Shown in pieces: positions 1 to 8,062 of a stretch of DNA of 56,024 nucleotides. A model generated the notes under the pieces. The model searched no databases, had not been told where the DNA came from, and was given only the letters and a program-made list of their open reading frames with translations. A program made the position numbers and the translations under genes. How positions within the stretch are numbered: the stretch's first letter is position 1; every line of letters starts with the position of its first letter. The stretch lies in the NCBI GenBank assembly GCA_020341735.1, contig CP070833.1:2222248-2278271 (forward strand), given 5' to 3'. Source of the DNA: Gammaproteobacteria bacterium (lineage in GTDB: Bacteria > Pseudomonadota > Gammaproteobacteria > Steroidobacterales > XN24).

Positions 1-651
1 GCCGTAGCCGGAGGCTGGGCTCTCGGCGGCGTGGCGTTTCTGGTCTTTCTTGTTCAGGTCGCCGACTATCCAGTCGCAATGCTGACGGTACCGGGCGCCG
101 AGTTCTCGAACACTCGTCCCCCCACGGTGGCCCTTGTCGCCCTGGCTGCACTCCAGTTCGGTACTCTCTGCCTGTTCCAAACCGTAGTTCGGCGCTGGCT
201 CGAGAGACCTGGCATCTGGGCGGCCACGGTGCTCATCAACGGGTCGATTATGACGATCTTCCTTTGGCATTCCACAGTGCAGGTTCTGCTCATCGGGCTC
301 GCCTACGGTCTGGGCGGGATCGGGCTCGGCTGGGAGCCGGGTTCGGCTATCTGGTGGACCACCAGGCCACTATGGCTTCTGGTAATGACACTCACGCTCA
401 TGCCAATCGTTGTGCTGTTCTCCCGGTACGAGAGAGGATCTCGCATGACGACCGGCAGCGGCCTGGCTCCGGCGATTCAGGTAATCGGCGCCTTGTTGAT
501 GTGTGTGGGGGTCGCGCAGCTCGCCTGGGCGGGGATGAGTGCCGTGGAGCCGCCTTGGGTGCGTCTGTTGCCACTGGCACTATCCTTGGCAGGAGCGGCC
601 ATGGTCCTCTTCTCGGGGCGGCCGCAGAAATCGACGGGAGATACAGGCTAG
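1..651 (+). CDS. Acyltransferase-3 family membrane protein, 3' part (5' truncated by window edge)
   Basis: The reading frame is open from the first base, so the gene starts outside the window; an internal GTG at 31 is not a convincing start. The visible 216 residues are very hydrophobic with about six membrane segments. They include a stretch reading NGSIMTIFLWHST, which resembles the late helix of acyltransferase-3 (OafA/NodX-like) proteins, where a Trp-His pair is typical. Members of this family O-acylate sugars or lipids in the inner membrane. The acceptor cannot be judged because the N-terminal catalytic helices are missing. A final hydrophobic helix is followed by a short polar tail. No partner gene is visible on the same strand. 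Confidence 0.7.
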   Translation, partial: AVAGGWALGGVAFLVFLVQVADYPVAMLTVPGAEFSNTRPPTVALVALAALQFGTLCLFQTVVRRWLERPGIWAATVLINGSIMTIFLWHSTVQVLLIGLAYGLGGIGLGWEPGSAIWWTTRPLWLLVMTLTLMPIVVLFSRYERGSRMTTGSGLAPAIQVIGALLMCVGVAQLAWAGMSAVEPPWVRLLPLALSLAGAAMVLFSGRPQKSTGDTG

Positions 652-985
652 CGGAACGCCGATCTGCTGCCGCTCCGGCAACCTGAGATTTTCTCGATCA
701 CTTCAGTACAGTCACCCGAACCGCCACGGTGACCGATTAACTGCAGGTGATCAACGGGACCGATCGTCGCCGGGATCTGGCAGGCGCAGCACGCATCTAT
801 TCGCGCGACAGGGTACTAAAGCTCTGGCAATTCGCTGGTTGCGAACCATCCGGACATCATCGCCATTAAGCCTGTCTCGGTATTAAACGGGACGGTGCAA
901 CCCTCGGGCAATGCGAGCACTGGCCCGCGATGAGTCAGCCTCTGTCATCAAGGCTCATCGGTATGAGCCGCCGTTCGCTCTTTGC
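652..985. other. Intergenic region, no gene seen
   Basis: This 334-base gap lies between the convergent acyltransferase and monooxygenase genes. I see no tRNA, no convincing reading frame with a ribosome-binding site and no strong hairpin with a T-tract. The frames that cross it run antisense into the monooxygenase gene. Confidence 0.6.
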
Positions 986-2512
986 CTAGGCGGCTTCTGC
1001 GGCATCACCGGGCGTCGCCTGATTGCCAGCCGTGAGCGACACATAGTTCCTTATGTCGAACTTCCTTGTCCGGCTCCAGTATTCGACCGTGAACCCCGGC
1101 CACAGAGTGGTGTTCTTGCCGTTCTCGTCCAGATACCAGCTACGGCACCCGCTGGCCCAGATGGTCCGCGCAAGGCGGCGCTGCAGGCGCCGATTGTATT
1201 CCGCCTCGACGTCCCGGCGTATTTCGAGTGCATCGACACCGTTTTCCTGCATGGTCTTGATGCAATCCATCACATAGTGGACCTCGGCCTCGAGCATGAA
1301 AATGACCGAGTTGTGACCGAGACCGGTGTTTGGACCCGCGAGAACAAAAAGGTTGGGGAAACCCGATACGCTGATTCCTTTGTATGCTTCCAGGCCCTCC
1401 TGCCAGCGCTGGGTGATGTCCAGACCTTGCCGGCCGATGATCATGCCCTCCGGCAAGGGCTTCGTTGCCTGAAAACCGGTGCCGAGGATGATGGCGTCGA
1501 CTTCATGCTTGGCGCCGTCCGTGGTCACCACTCCGTCGGCCGTAATCTCCCGGATCCGTCGGGTTACTAGGTAAACATTGTCCCTCGTCAGAGCCGGATA
1601 GTAGTCGTCGGACAGCAAAATTCGTTTGCAGCCGGCCGGATAGTCCGGCACGACCTGCATTCGCAGATGCGGGTCCGGAATGGACTTCCGGATGTGCCGT
1701 CGGCCGAGCCACTCGATCATTCGACTCAGTCCGGGGAACACCGTGAACACGAGGGCGCGAGACTCCAGGCGCCAGTACAGTATCGTGCGGTAGATCTTTT
1801 GCGTAATCGGAAATCGGCGGAACATCTTCTTCTCGAAGCCGGTGATCGCTCGATCCGGGCGCGGCAGGATCCAAGGTGGAGTTCGCTGATACACAAAGAG
1901 TTGATCGACGTCGGCGGCGATCGCTGGCACGAACTGGATAGCGCTGGCTCCGGTGCCGATAGCTGCGACGCGCTTGCCCTTAAGATCGTAGTCGTGATTC
2001 CAGGCGGCTGAGTGGAATATCTCCCCCTTGAATTCCTCCAGGCCGGGGATATCCGGATGAGCAGGTCGGCTTAGCCCGCCTGTCGCGGCGACCAGGAAGC
2101 GCGAGCGGTAGCGAGTTCCATCCTTGGCCTCGACTTGCCAACGGCCGTCAGAGTCCCGGTATCTCGCCCGTCGAACCTCACAACGCAGCCGGATGTGCTG
2201 CTCCAATCCGTACTTGGCCACGCAGTGCCGCATGTAGTCGCGGATTTCTGACTGCCGACCGAACATGTGCGACCAGTCAGGATTTGGCTCAAAGGAGTAG
2301 GAGTAGAGATGCGACTGCACGTCGCAGGCACAGCCGGGATAGGAGTTTGCCCACCAGGTGCCGCCGACGCCTTCGTCCTTATCGAGGATGACGAAGTCGT
2401 CGATGCCCGCCTCTTTCAGCTTTATGGCGGTCAATAGACCACCGAAGCCGGCGCCGATGATGAGGGTGTGAACCTCACTTATATCCGGCGTCATCGCCGC
2501 ATTATTTGTCAT
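986..2512 (-). CDS. Flavin-containing monooxygenase, Baeyer-Villiger type
   Basis: A 508-residue FAD/NADPH monooxygenase. The FAD-binding motif GAGFGG is at about residues 20-25, and the NADPH Rossmann motif GTGASA at about 186-191. Between them, at about 161-174, is FKGEIFHSAAWNHD, which fits the Baeyer-Villiger fingerprint FxGxxxHxxxW. Such enzymes insert one oxygen from O2 into ketones, giving esters or lactones; the substrate (cyclic, steroid or aliphatic ketone) cannot be predicted here. I chose the ATG at 2512 because an AGG lies about 8 bases upstream. A further upstream start at 2548 and an ATG at 2494 are also possible. The gene stands alone, convergent with the acyltransferase gene. 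The lipid-active WS/DGAT gene two genes away hints at lipid or ketone metabolism, but no operon links them. Confidence 0.85.
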   Translation of the reverse strand: MTNNAAMTPDISEVHTLIIGAGFGGLLTAIKLKEAGIDDFVILDKDEGVGGTWWANSYPGCACDVQSHLYSYSFEPNPDWSHMFGRQSEIRDYMRHCVAKYGLEQHIRLRCEVRRARYRDSDGRWQVEAKDGTRYRSRFLVAATGGLSRPAHPDIPGLEEFKGEIFHSAAWNHDYDLKGKRVAAIGTGASAIQFVPAIAADVDQLFVYQRTPPWILPRPDRAITGFEKKMFRRFPITQKIYRTILYWRLESRALVFTVFPGLSRMIEWLGRRHIRKSIPDPHLRMQVVPDYPAGCKRILLSDDYYPALTRDNVYLVTRRIREITADGVVTTDGAKHEVDAIILGTGFQATKPLPEGMIIGRQGLDITQRWQEGLEAYKGISVSGFPNLFVLAGPNTGLGHNSVIFMLEAEVHYVMDCIKTMQENGVDALEIRRDVEAEYNRRLQRRLARTIWASGCRSWYLDENGKNTTLWPGFTVEYWSRTRKFDIRNYVSLTAGNQATPGDAAEAA

Positions 2513-2660
2513 TGCCGGCCTGAGTCTCCCACGCACCCTCGGCGCCAAATATCCACGGCCGCGCGGTCGCGGTCAAATAGGCGCGCTTCAGGCTATGCTC
2601 TCCGCGGTCTTCGAAATCGATGATTTATTGAGTTACGAGGGTTGGTCACGGCCAGCCTGT

Positions 2661-3599
2661 TCAGCTCTGACTGGCTCTCTCGGCGGTCCGGCAAAACTCG
2701 GGTTCCTTACCCACCGGCAGGCCCTCAAGCGCACTCACGGTGTCGAAAACCTGCGGATATGCTTCATCATCCGGCGCCAGCGTATTCAGTGTCGCGCGCG
2801 CCAGTTCCAGGGCCAGGTTGCGGCAACCCAGGTCACCCAGTACGACGGCCAGGTTGTTCAGGCCCGATGGCTCAGCCGGATTCAGTTTGACATAACGCTC
2901 CCAGGCGACCCTCGCTCCATGCAGGTCCCCGAGGGAGTAACGTGCGTTTCCCAGCCCGAACAAAGCGACGCTGTCATCCGGCCAGATGTGTAGCACCACC
3001 CTCCAGGCCTGACTCGCCTCTGCAGGACGGCCAGCCGCCTCGAGCCCCAGCACAGCACGGTGGAGGCGTTCGCGTCGCGGGTCAGCCGGAGCCTCATCAG
3101 GATGCAGAACTACCAGTGCCCAACGGCCCGCCTTGTCCCAGCTGCTCATGAACTTCGTGGAAGACATCTGAAGACGCTGCTCCCGGCCCGATCTCAGAGT
3201 CACTGTCTCCGTCGAGGCGTCTGCGCCGATGACGACCGCATAGTGCCAGATGGGTCGGGATGCCAGCCCCAGGTTTTGCAGCACCAGAACCGGGCGGCCC
3301 GCCACAAGTTCTGCTGCGAGCCCCTCCAGGGTGGGTGGTAACTCATAGGCAAGCAGTCCCCGCCTGCGAATCGCGCCCAGTAGTTCAGGCTGCAGGCTGC
3401 CTTCCAGACCTGGCACGTAGACTTCGGACACCAGGGCGTCGGGAGTCGCCCGCGACCCGGCTGAGTCCAACACAGTCGCCAGCGCGGCGGGTCCGCATTG
3501 CAGTTCTTCCTGGGGATAGAAAGGCGTTGCAGTCAGCTCTATCGGGGCGGCCCGATTTGATAGCGCCGTTGTCTCGGAGAGGTGTTCACCGGGCGACAC
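2661..3599 (-). CDS. PA2778-family C39-like cysteine peptidase lipoprotein with TPR tail
   Basis: The first half is a papain-like C39-type peptidase domain. The catalytic Cys is in QCGPAALATVL (Cys35 counted from the GTG at 3599) and a catalytic His in IWHYAVVIG (His119). The second half, from about residue 175, reads as tetratricopeptide repeats. This architecture and the neighbouring gene match the PA2778 family of Pseudomonas. The formal GTG start at 3599 lies immediately after codons for LAGC in the same frame. The frame upstream encodes a hydrophobic lipoprotein signal, RVAILPVITVLAGC, with no ATG, GTG or TTG before the in-frame stop. The true start is therefore probably a rare codon such as the ATC at 3644, or a base is wrong. 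The protein is inferred to be an envelope lipoprotein. It follows the PA2779-like gene by about 11 bases if the ATC start is real. Confidence 0.85.
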   Translation of the reverse strand: MSPGEHLSETTALSNRAAPIELTATPFYPQEELQCGPAALATVLDSAGSRATPDALVSEVYVPGLEGSLQPELLGAIRRRGLLAYELPPTLEGLAAELVAGRPVLVLQNLGLASRPIWHYAVVIGADASTETVTLRSGREQRLQMSSTKFMSSWDKAGRWALVVLHPDEAPADPRRERLHRAVLGLEAAGRPAEASQAWRVVLHIWPDDSVALFGLGNARYSLGDLHGARVAWERYVKLNPAEPSGLNNLAVVLGDLGCRNLALELARATLNTLAPDDEAYPQVFDTVSALEGLPVGKEPEFCRTAERASQS

Positions 3600-3654
3600 G
3601 CAGCCGGCCAGTACAGTAATGACCGGCAGGATCGCGACCCTGATAGCGGCAGCG

Positions 3655-4038
3655 TCAGATCTTCTTGAAGATATCGATGACGCCGGTCAGCTCCAGGATG
3701 AGCAGTACGATGAATGTGATGCCGACGATCGTCACGACGCCTGCGCCGGCCGGCATCTGTTCGATCTCCGCGTTGAGACGTGCGAGCTCCGCATCAGTCA
3801 GCGACGCGACTCTCTGCGCCGCCCACTCCGGATCCACGCCGAGGTCGACCAGTTTCGCCCTGACCTCTTCACCGGCCACAAGACTCTGCAGCCGCGCGAC
3901 CTGCGCGGTCCGCTGCTCGGAACCGGCCACCGCATGAGTGCCGATGACGCCGGCGTGCGCCGCCTGGGCAAAACCCATCGAACACAGGCTGAGACAAACG
4001 AGCGCCGTGATGGCCCTCAAGCCGAATTTCCCACGCAT
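3655..4038 (-). CDS. PA2779-family small envelope protein
   Basis: A 127-residue protein with an N-terminal hydrophobic signal segment ending near AQAAHAG. A helical middle part includes ASLTDAELARLNAEIEQMPAGAG, and a single C-terminal membrane helix (VVTIVGITFIVLLILELTG) is followed by a short basic tail. This order fits the PA2779 family, which is usually encoded directly before PA2778-type peptidases, as here. The ATG at 4038 has AGGAG at good spacing; a start at 4092 is possible in frame but lacks this. Function is not established. The pairing suggests a membrane partner, substrate or inhibitor of the downstream peptidase lipoprotein. No regulatory site is apparent in the 139-base gap beyond 4092. 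Confidence 0.8.
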   Translation of the reverse strand: MRGKFGLRAITALVCLSLCSMGFAQAAHAGVIGTHAVAGSEQRTAQVARLQSLVAGEEVRAKLVDLGVDPEWAAQRVASLTDAELARLNAEIEQMPAGAGVVTIVGITFIVLLILELTGVIDIFKKI

Positions 4039-4231
4039 GTGAATACTCCTGATCCTCTGAGAACCGTCCCGAACTGTGTTCGAAATCCGCAAGGAGGTCC
4101 AGCGGAGATTACGTTAAATGAGACGAGTGTCACACATTGACGTCGGCGATCACCGTATGTCATCTGGTCCCTCGGGGCCAACAGTGGCATCCAGATTCGA
4201 GCCCCTGCAGATCGGTAGGGACCTGAGGCGA

Positions 4232-5692
4232 TCAGGCATGCCGTGTCCGCCTCGATGCGCGGCCAGGAGTTGACCGGGATCGTGGCGATCCCTTTTGAGA
4301 CCGGGGCCTCGGATGGAAGACCGCCTCCTCCAGCTCCACGAAAGCCTCCTCGATATACTCCGCCAGCAGCGAAAGACTGCCCAGCTCCCGGGTCCCGATG
4401 AGTCCGAAGTGCAACGTTCCGGCATAGCTGTACAGTGTGATGTTGAGCCGATTGCCGGGCATTAGCGTGCTCACCGGGCACATCTCCACCATGCGCGCGC
4501 CCTTCAGGTAGAGCCGATCCCTGGGGCCCGGCACGTTGGAGACCAGGGTGTCACTGATCGGCGGCAGTACATTGTTGAGTCGCAGCATCTCCGTGAGCTG
4601 GGCGCCGACGCCCATGATGATCGAATACTGGGCGATCGCGTCCGGGCGCACGCCGTCGATCTGATTGCGTACGTTGCGCAAGGTGAATCCAATCTCGCGC
4701 AGGCGTTCGTAGGGATCGTCGGTCCGGTGTGCCAGGTCGACCGTGACGAAACCGATCTTGTTGCCGCCCTTGGCGTCACCCTTGTCACGCAAACTGACCG
4801 GCATCTGTATGGCGATCGGGCGCGCCAGGTCGCCACCTGTGTCGCGCAGGAAGCGGTGCAAGGCGCCATCGACACATGTCAGTGCGACATGATTCAACGT
4901 CGCCCTACACATGTCCCGAATTCGCTGGACATGATCCATTGACACCCGGGCAACCGCCAGCTGCCGATCGGCACTTACCTGGCCGGTGAGAGGCGTGCTG
5001 CCTTCCGAGCGGAAAGGTAAGGACACTGCGTTCTTCGTCAGGCCGAACTGCTCCAGGGCAAGCTGCGTACCTAACTTCGCCAGCCCTTGTGCGTTGCGCA
5101 CCTGGTCCAGCGAACCCCTGACCACCTTCTTCAGTATGCTGGTGGCGGTCGCCTTGCCCATACGGCGACGACGCTTCCTGCCGCCGAGGCCGGCCCAGAC
5201 TGGCTTCACCTTCCTGTCCTTGCTGCTTGCGCTCAGGCCCTGAGCCGTCCAGCTCGACAGCGTCACACCGTCGGCGTATGCATGGTGGATCTTGGAATAG
5301 ATGGCGAAGCGCCCGTCGCTGACGCTATCGATGATGTGGAACTCCCACAGCGGCCGGCTGCGATCCAGCAGCGGGGTGTGCAGCCGCGCCACGAAGTCGT
5401 AGAGCGCCTGATTATCCAGGGCTTTCTTCGGCTTGTGGTAGAAAACATGTTCGTCGATGTCGAAATTCCGCGTCGGCTTCCAGCTTGGCCCCCCCAGGGC
5501 GACAAAGTTGATGACCTGATCGAACGGCTCGCGCGGCTTGTCGAAACTGCGGAACTCCTTGAACAGTCCGGCGACGAATCCGGCCGCGCTCCTGGACGGC
5601 TTCTTGAATATCATCAGGCCGGCGACATGCTTCGGACTTTCCTTCGTCTCCGTGACAAAAAACGCCAGATCGAGTAACGAGAGTTTCTTCAT
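4232..5692 (-). CDS. Wax ester synthase/diacylglycerol O-acyltransferase (WS/DGAT)
   Basis: 486 residues, close to the usual WS/DGAT length of about 450-490. The active-site motif HHxxxDG appears as HHAYADG at residues 136-142. The family PLW motif is in RSRPLWEFHIID (about 112-122), and the C-terminal half has SNVPGPRDRLYLKGARM, also typical. The ND motif region reads NHVALTCVDGAL, so the usual Asp after Asn is His here. The enzyme transfers fatty acyl groups from acyl-CoA to long-chain alcohols or diacylglycerol to build storage lipid at the cytoplasmic face of the membrane. The C-terminus is an Arg/Ser-rich tail of about 25 residues. The gene is monocistronic by spacing. A 6-bp inverted repeat (CGGCAG/CTGCCG, 5721-5738) lies in its leader. 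Confidence 0.9.
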   Translation of the reverse strand: MKKLSLLDLAFFVTETKESPKHVAGLMIFKKPSRSAAGFVAGLFKEFRSFDKPREPFDQVINFVALGGPSWKPTRNFDIDEHVFYHKPKKALDNQALYDFVARLHTPLLDRSRPLWEFHIIDSVSDGRFAIYSKIHHAYADGVTLSSWTAQGLSASSKDRKVKPVWAGLGGRKRRRRMGKATATSILKKVVRGSLDQVRNAQGLAKLGTQLALEQFGLTKNAVSLPFRSEGSTPLTGQVSADRQLAVARVSMDHVQRIRDMCRATLNHVALTCVDGALHRFLRDTGGDLARPIAIQMPVSLRDKGDAKGGNKIGFVTVDLAHRTDDPYERLREIGFTLRNVRNQIDGVRPDAIAQYSIIMGVGAQLTEMLRLNNVLPPISDTLVSNVPGPRDRLYLKGARMVEMCPVSTLMPGNRLNITLYSYAGTLHFGLIGTRELGSLSLLAEYIEEAFVELEEAVFHPRPRSQKGSPRSRSTPGRASRRTRHA

Positions 5693-5887
5693 CTTTTCAG
5701 GTCCGCATCTTCGAACAGGGCGGCAGTCAGGGCTGCCGGACTCACCAGCCTACACGATGGAGCAAATATAGCCACGCGTAAACCGGGAGGCTACGCAGGT
5801 CGCTGCCATCGAATTCCACGTCCGCCTTCCGGACTAGGCAGGTTCGCCCTTTTTCAGACGCGCGCACATTGCATTACCGGGCCGAGG

Positions 5888-6493
5888 TCAGGATGACCGC
5901 GCCTGTCGATAGGGTTGGTAATTGTAGTACTTGGGGTATCGGTCCAGCCGGACATGTAGCCAGAAAACCCCCTGTCCTGCCGTACTGAGCCAGAGCGGCT
6001 CCCTTAGTTTTAACCGTTGGTTGATTGTCTCGGCCACGCGTTTCCAGAGGGCGTGCTGCTGTTCGGGAGGCGCCAAGCGGGCGAAGGCTGCGAGGTGTGC
6101 GTATGCGGGCAGCGGTCCTGTCGGACACGGCGCAATGAGAACCGCATCGCCACCGAGATTATCGAATACAGTGATCCCATCCCGCATTGCCGGCCCATCG
6201 AAGTGGCTTTCGAAGACATGCGGCTCCGCGTCGACCCCCGCCAGTAGCGTGCTGTCAATCAGCGCGAACTCGAACGGCATCGCCAGGGCGGCCTCGCCGA
6301 GCGGTGGGGTCTCGAAGTAGTAAGCCGGGAACGGCGCGGTCGCGAGCATCTGGATAAAGAAGTCGCGGAATGTCGGGTCGCGACGCCAGCCCTCGATGAT
6401 ATCGCCCCAGGTTGGCTGGTGAGAGTCAAGACGCAATTCTTGACGGAGCACCCGCCCTTCATGGAGGGAATCCGAAACGTATTGCCAACTCAT
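5888..6493 (-). CDS. DUF6940-like conserved protein of unknown function
   Basis: A 201-residue soluble protein with no signal peptide or membrane segment. Conserved-looking blocks include FFETP-like YYFETPPLGEAALAMPFEF, an FDNLGGDAVLIAPCP segment, and near the C-terminus WLSTAGQGVFWLHVRLD followed by PKYYNYQPYR. The last block is what I recall from the DUF6940 family, whose function is unknown; assignment is from memory. The ATG at 6493 is preceded by AGGAGG at suitable spacing, so the longer frame to 6565 is not used. The gene is solitary: about 195 bases separate it from the WS/DGAT gene and about 500 bases from the DUF481 gene, which is transcribed away from it. Confidence 0.7.
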   Translation of the reverse strand: MSWQYVSDSLHEGRVLRQELRLDSHQPTWGDIIEGWRRDPTFRDFFIQMLATAPFPAYYFETPPLGEAALAMPFEFALIDSTLLAGVDAEPHVFESHFDGPAMRDGITVFDNLGGDAVLIAPCPTGPLPAYAHLAAFARLAPPEQQHALWKRVAETINQRLKLREPLWLSTAGQGVFWLHVRLDRYPKYYNYQPYRQARSS

Positions 6494-6995
6494 CTCCGGC
6501 CTCCTGGGGCACGAGCGAAAGCGGCGATCACGCCACCAACCTCGTGCCTGCGCGAAGATTTCCACTTTCTCAGGCTCAGTGATGCCGGCACGCCGCCCGA
6601 TGTCCGGTTGATCAACAGGCTGTGATTTTCCCTATTGTGCCCATGGACTGAACAGGCGATCCAGCCAAGATCCGAATGAGTCCAGTGACAGACATCAAAT
6701 CCGATGGCGAATTGGCACCGAATAGGAATCTATCGCAACGAGGGAACTCGGCATGCATGGCGAGACAAGAACGGCCAGTGACACGGGGATCATCGTTGTC
6801 ACGACCATGGCCGCTGAACACGACCGTATTCCCACCCGGCAACTGCCACTTGCAACCCGCCGCATAAAAATCGGGGGTGAAAAAGAGGGGGCTGAGCCAC
6901 TGCGAGACTTTTTCGTCGCTCTACTGGTGCAGAGTCGCAACATCTGCGGGTAGAATGCGGGGTTTTTCCGCCCACTCTACAAAACGGAGTTAATG
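6494..6995. other. Divergent intergenic region, no gene seen
   Basis: About 500 bases between two divergently transcribed genes. The small open frames here have no convincing start signals. A TAGAAT box at 6951-6956 could be a -10 element for the DUF481 gene, but I see no good -35 at 16-18 bases. A short hairpin (GCGG/CCGC, about 6957-6972) lies in the presumed leader. Confidence 0.5.
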
Positions 6996-8018
6996 ATGCG
7001 CTCGTTACGAATGGTCGTCGCACCACTACTGATGGCATCCTGTGTGCTGGCCCACGCAGACGAACTGTACATGAATAACGGATCGAAGCTGGTCGGCTCG
7101 CTGGTGAGCGCAGGTCAGGATACGGTCATCTTCAACACGCCGTTCGCCGGGGACATTTCCATCAAACAGGCCAACATCGACAGGATCGTAACGGAAGACA
7201 AGGTCATCCTCATGATGGAGGATGGGACCGTCTACCGTGACCGGCGCATCGACGTCGAGGGCGAACAACTCGTTGCCAAGGGGGACGACGGGAGGTCGGC
7301 GGAGTTCGACACGGTCGACATCCAGTTCATCAACCCGGAGCCCTGGCGGCTCGGCGAGGGCTACAAGTGGTCGGGCGAGGCCAGCGTCGCAGCCGAGTTC
7401 GAGCGCGGCAACTCAGACACCGACGAGTGGGATGTGGCAGGCAGCACGGTCTGGCGCAGCCTGAAGGATCGCTACACCATCAAGGGTGATTTCGAACGGG
7501 ACCGCAACAACGGCCAAAAGACCGACGACAATTGGGAGGTCCGCTCCAAGTATGACCGCTTCAGCAAGCGCGACGATCGTAACTACTGGGGCGGCAAGCT
7601 GCGATTCGAGTACGATCGGTTCGCCGATCTGGATCTCCGCACCATCCTTGGGCCGCACATCGGCCGCCAATTCTTCGACACCCCCCGTCTCGCGTTCCAC
7701 GGCGAGCTTGGCCCTGTCTACGTCGACGAGCAATTCGACGAGGCGGAGGACGACGACTACCCGGGTGCGCTGTGGGAAGGCGGAGCGACCAGTGACATCG
7801 TCGGCTTCGGCTCTACGCTGTACCTGAACCACGACGGCATCGTCAACTTCGACGACCCGGACGATCTGATCCTCAACACGACGCTGGGATTGAAGTTTCC
7901 GCTGCTCTTAGGCTTCGAGGCCGGCGTTCAAGCGAAGTGGGAGTATGACGGCGGCGCGCCTGATAACGTCGATGAGCTTGACGAAACCTACACTTTCCGC
8001 CTGGGCTACGCCTGGTAG
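6996..8018 (+). CDS. DUF481 (YdiY-like) outer-membrane beta-barrel protein
   Basis: 340 residues with a Sec signal peptide ending around VLAHA. An N-terminal part rich in DELYMNNGSKLVGSL-type repeats resembles the small beta domain found ahead of DUF481. It is followed by a barrel-like region of alternating polar and aromatic residues (about 110-340) ending in the outer-membrane signature YTFRLGYAW, with C-terminal aromatic Trp. The product is very acidic, with many Asp/Glu. Such proteins are salt-induced or general outer-membrane proteins of unclear role. Two ATGs occur at 6993 and 6996; GGAG at 6986-6989 is better spaced for 6996. A strong inverted repeat lies just past the stop, shared with the convergent hydrolase gene. 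Confidence 0.82.
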   Translation: MRSLRMVVAPLLMASCVLAHADELYMNNGSKLVGSLVSAGQDTVIFNTPFAGDISIKQANIDRIVTEDKVILMMEDGTVYRDRRIDVEGEQLVAKGDDGRSAEFDTVDIQFINPEPWRLGEGYKWSGEASVAAEFERGNSDTDEWDVAGSTVWRSLKDRYTIKGDFERDRNNGQKTDDNWEVRSKYDRFSKRDDRNYWGGKLRFEYDRFADLDLRTILGPHIGRQFFDTPRLAFHGELGPVYVDEQFDEAEDDDYPGALWEGGATSDIVGFGSTLYLNHDGIVNFDDPDDLILNTTLGLKFPLLLGFEAGVQAKWEYDGGAPDNVDELDETYTFRLGYAW

Positions 8019-8024
8019 ACAGCT

Positions 8025-8061
8025 CGGGGTCAGGCTTCCGGAATCCGGTGGCCTGACCCCG
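8025..8061. terminator. Inverted repeat between convergent genes, likely bidirectional terminator
   Basis: A perfect 11-bp stem, CGGGGTCAGGC paired with GCCTGACCCCG, with a 15-base loop that itself contains TCCGGA. It fills the gap between the stops of the DUF481 and hydrolase genes. Neither side has a long T-run, so intrinsic termination is inferred from position and stem strength. Confidence 0.6.
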
Positions 8062-8062
8062 C

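Noticed and set aside
911..1570. Long plus-strand frame antisense to the monooxygenase
   Set aside because: It mirrors the monooxygenase coding sequence, has no ribosome-binding site or known motif, and the minus-strand frame has complete family motifs.
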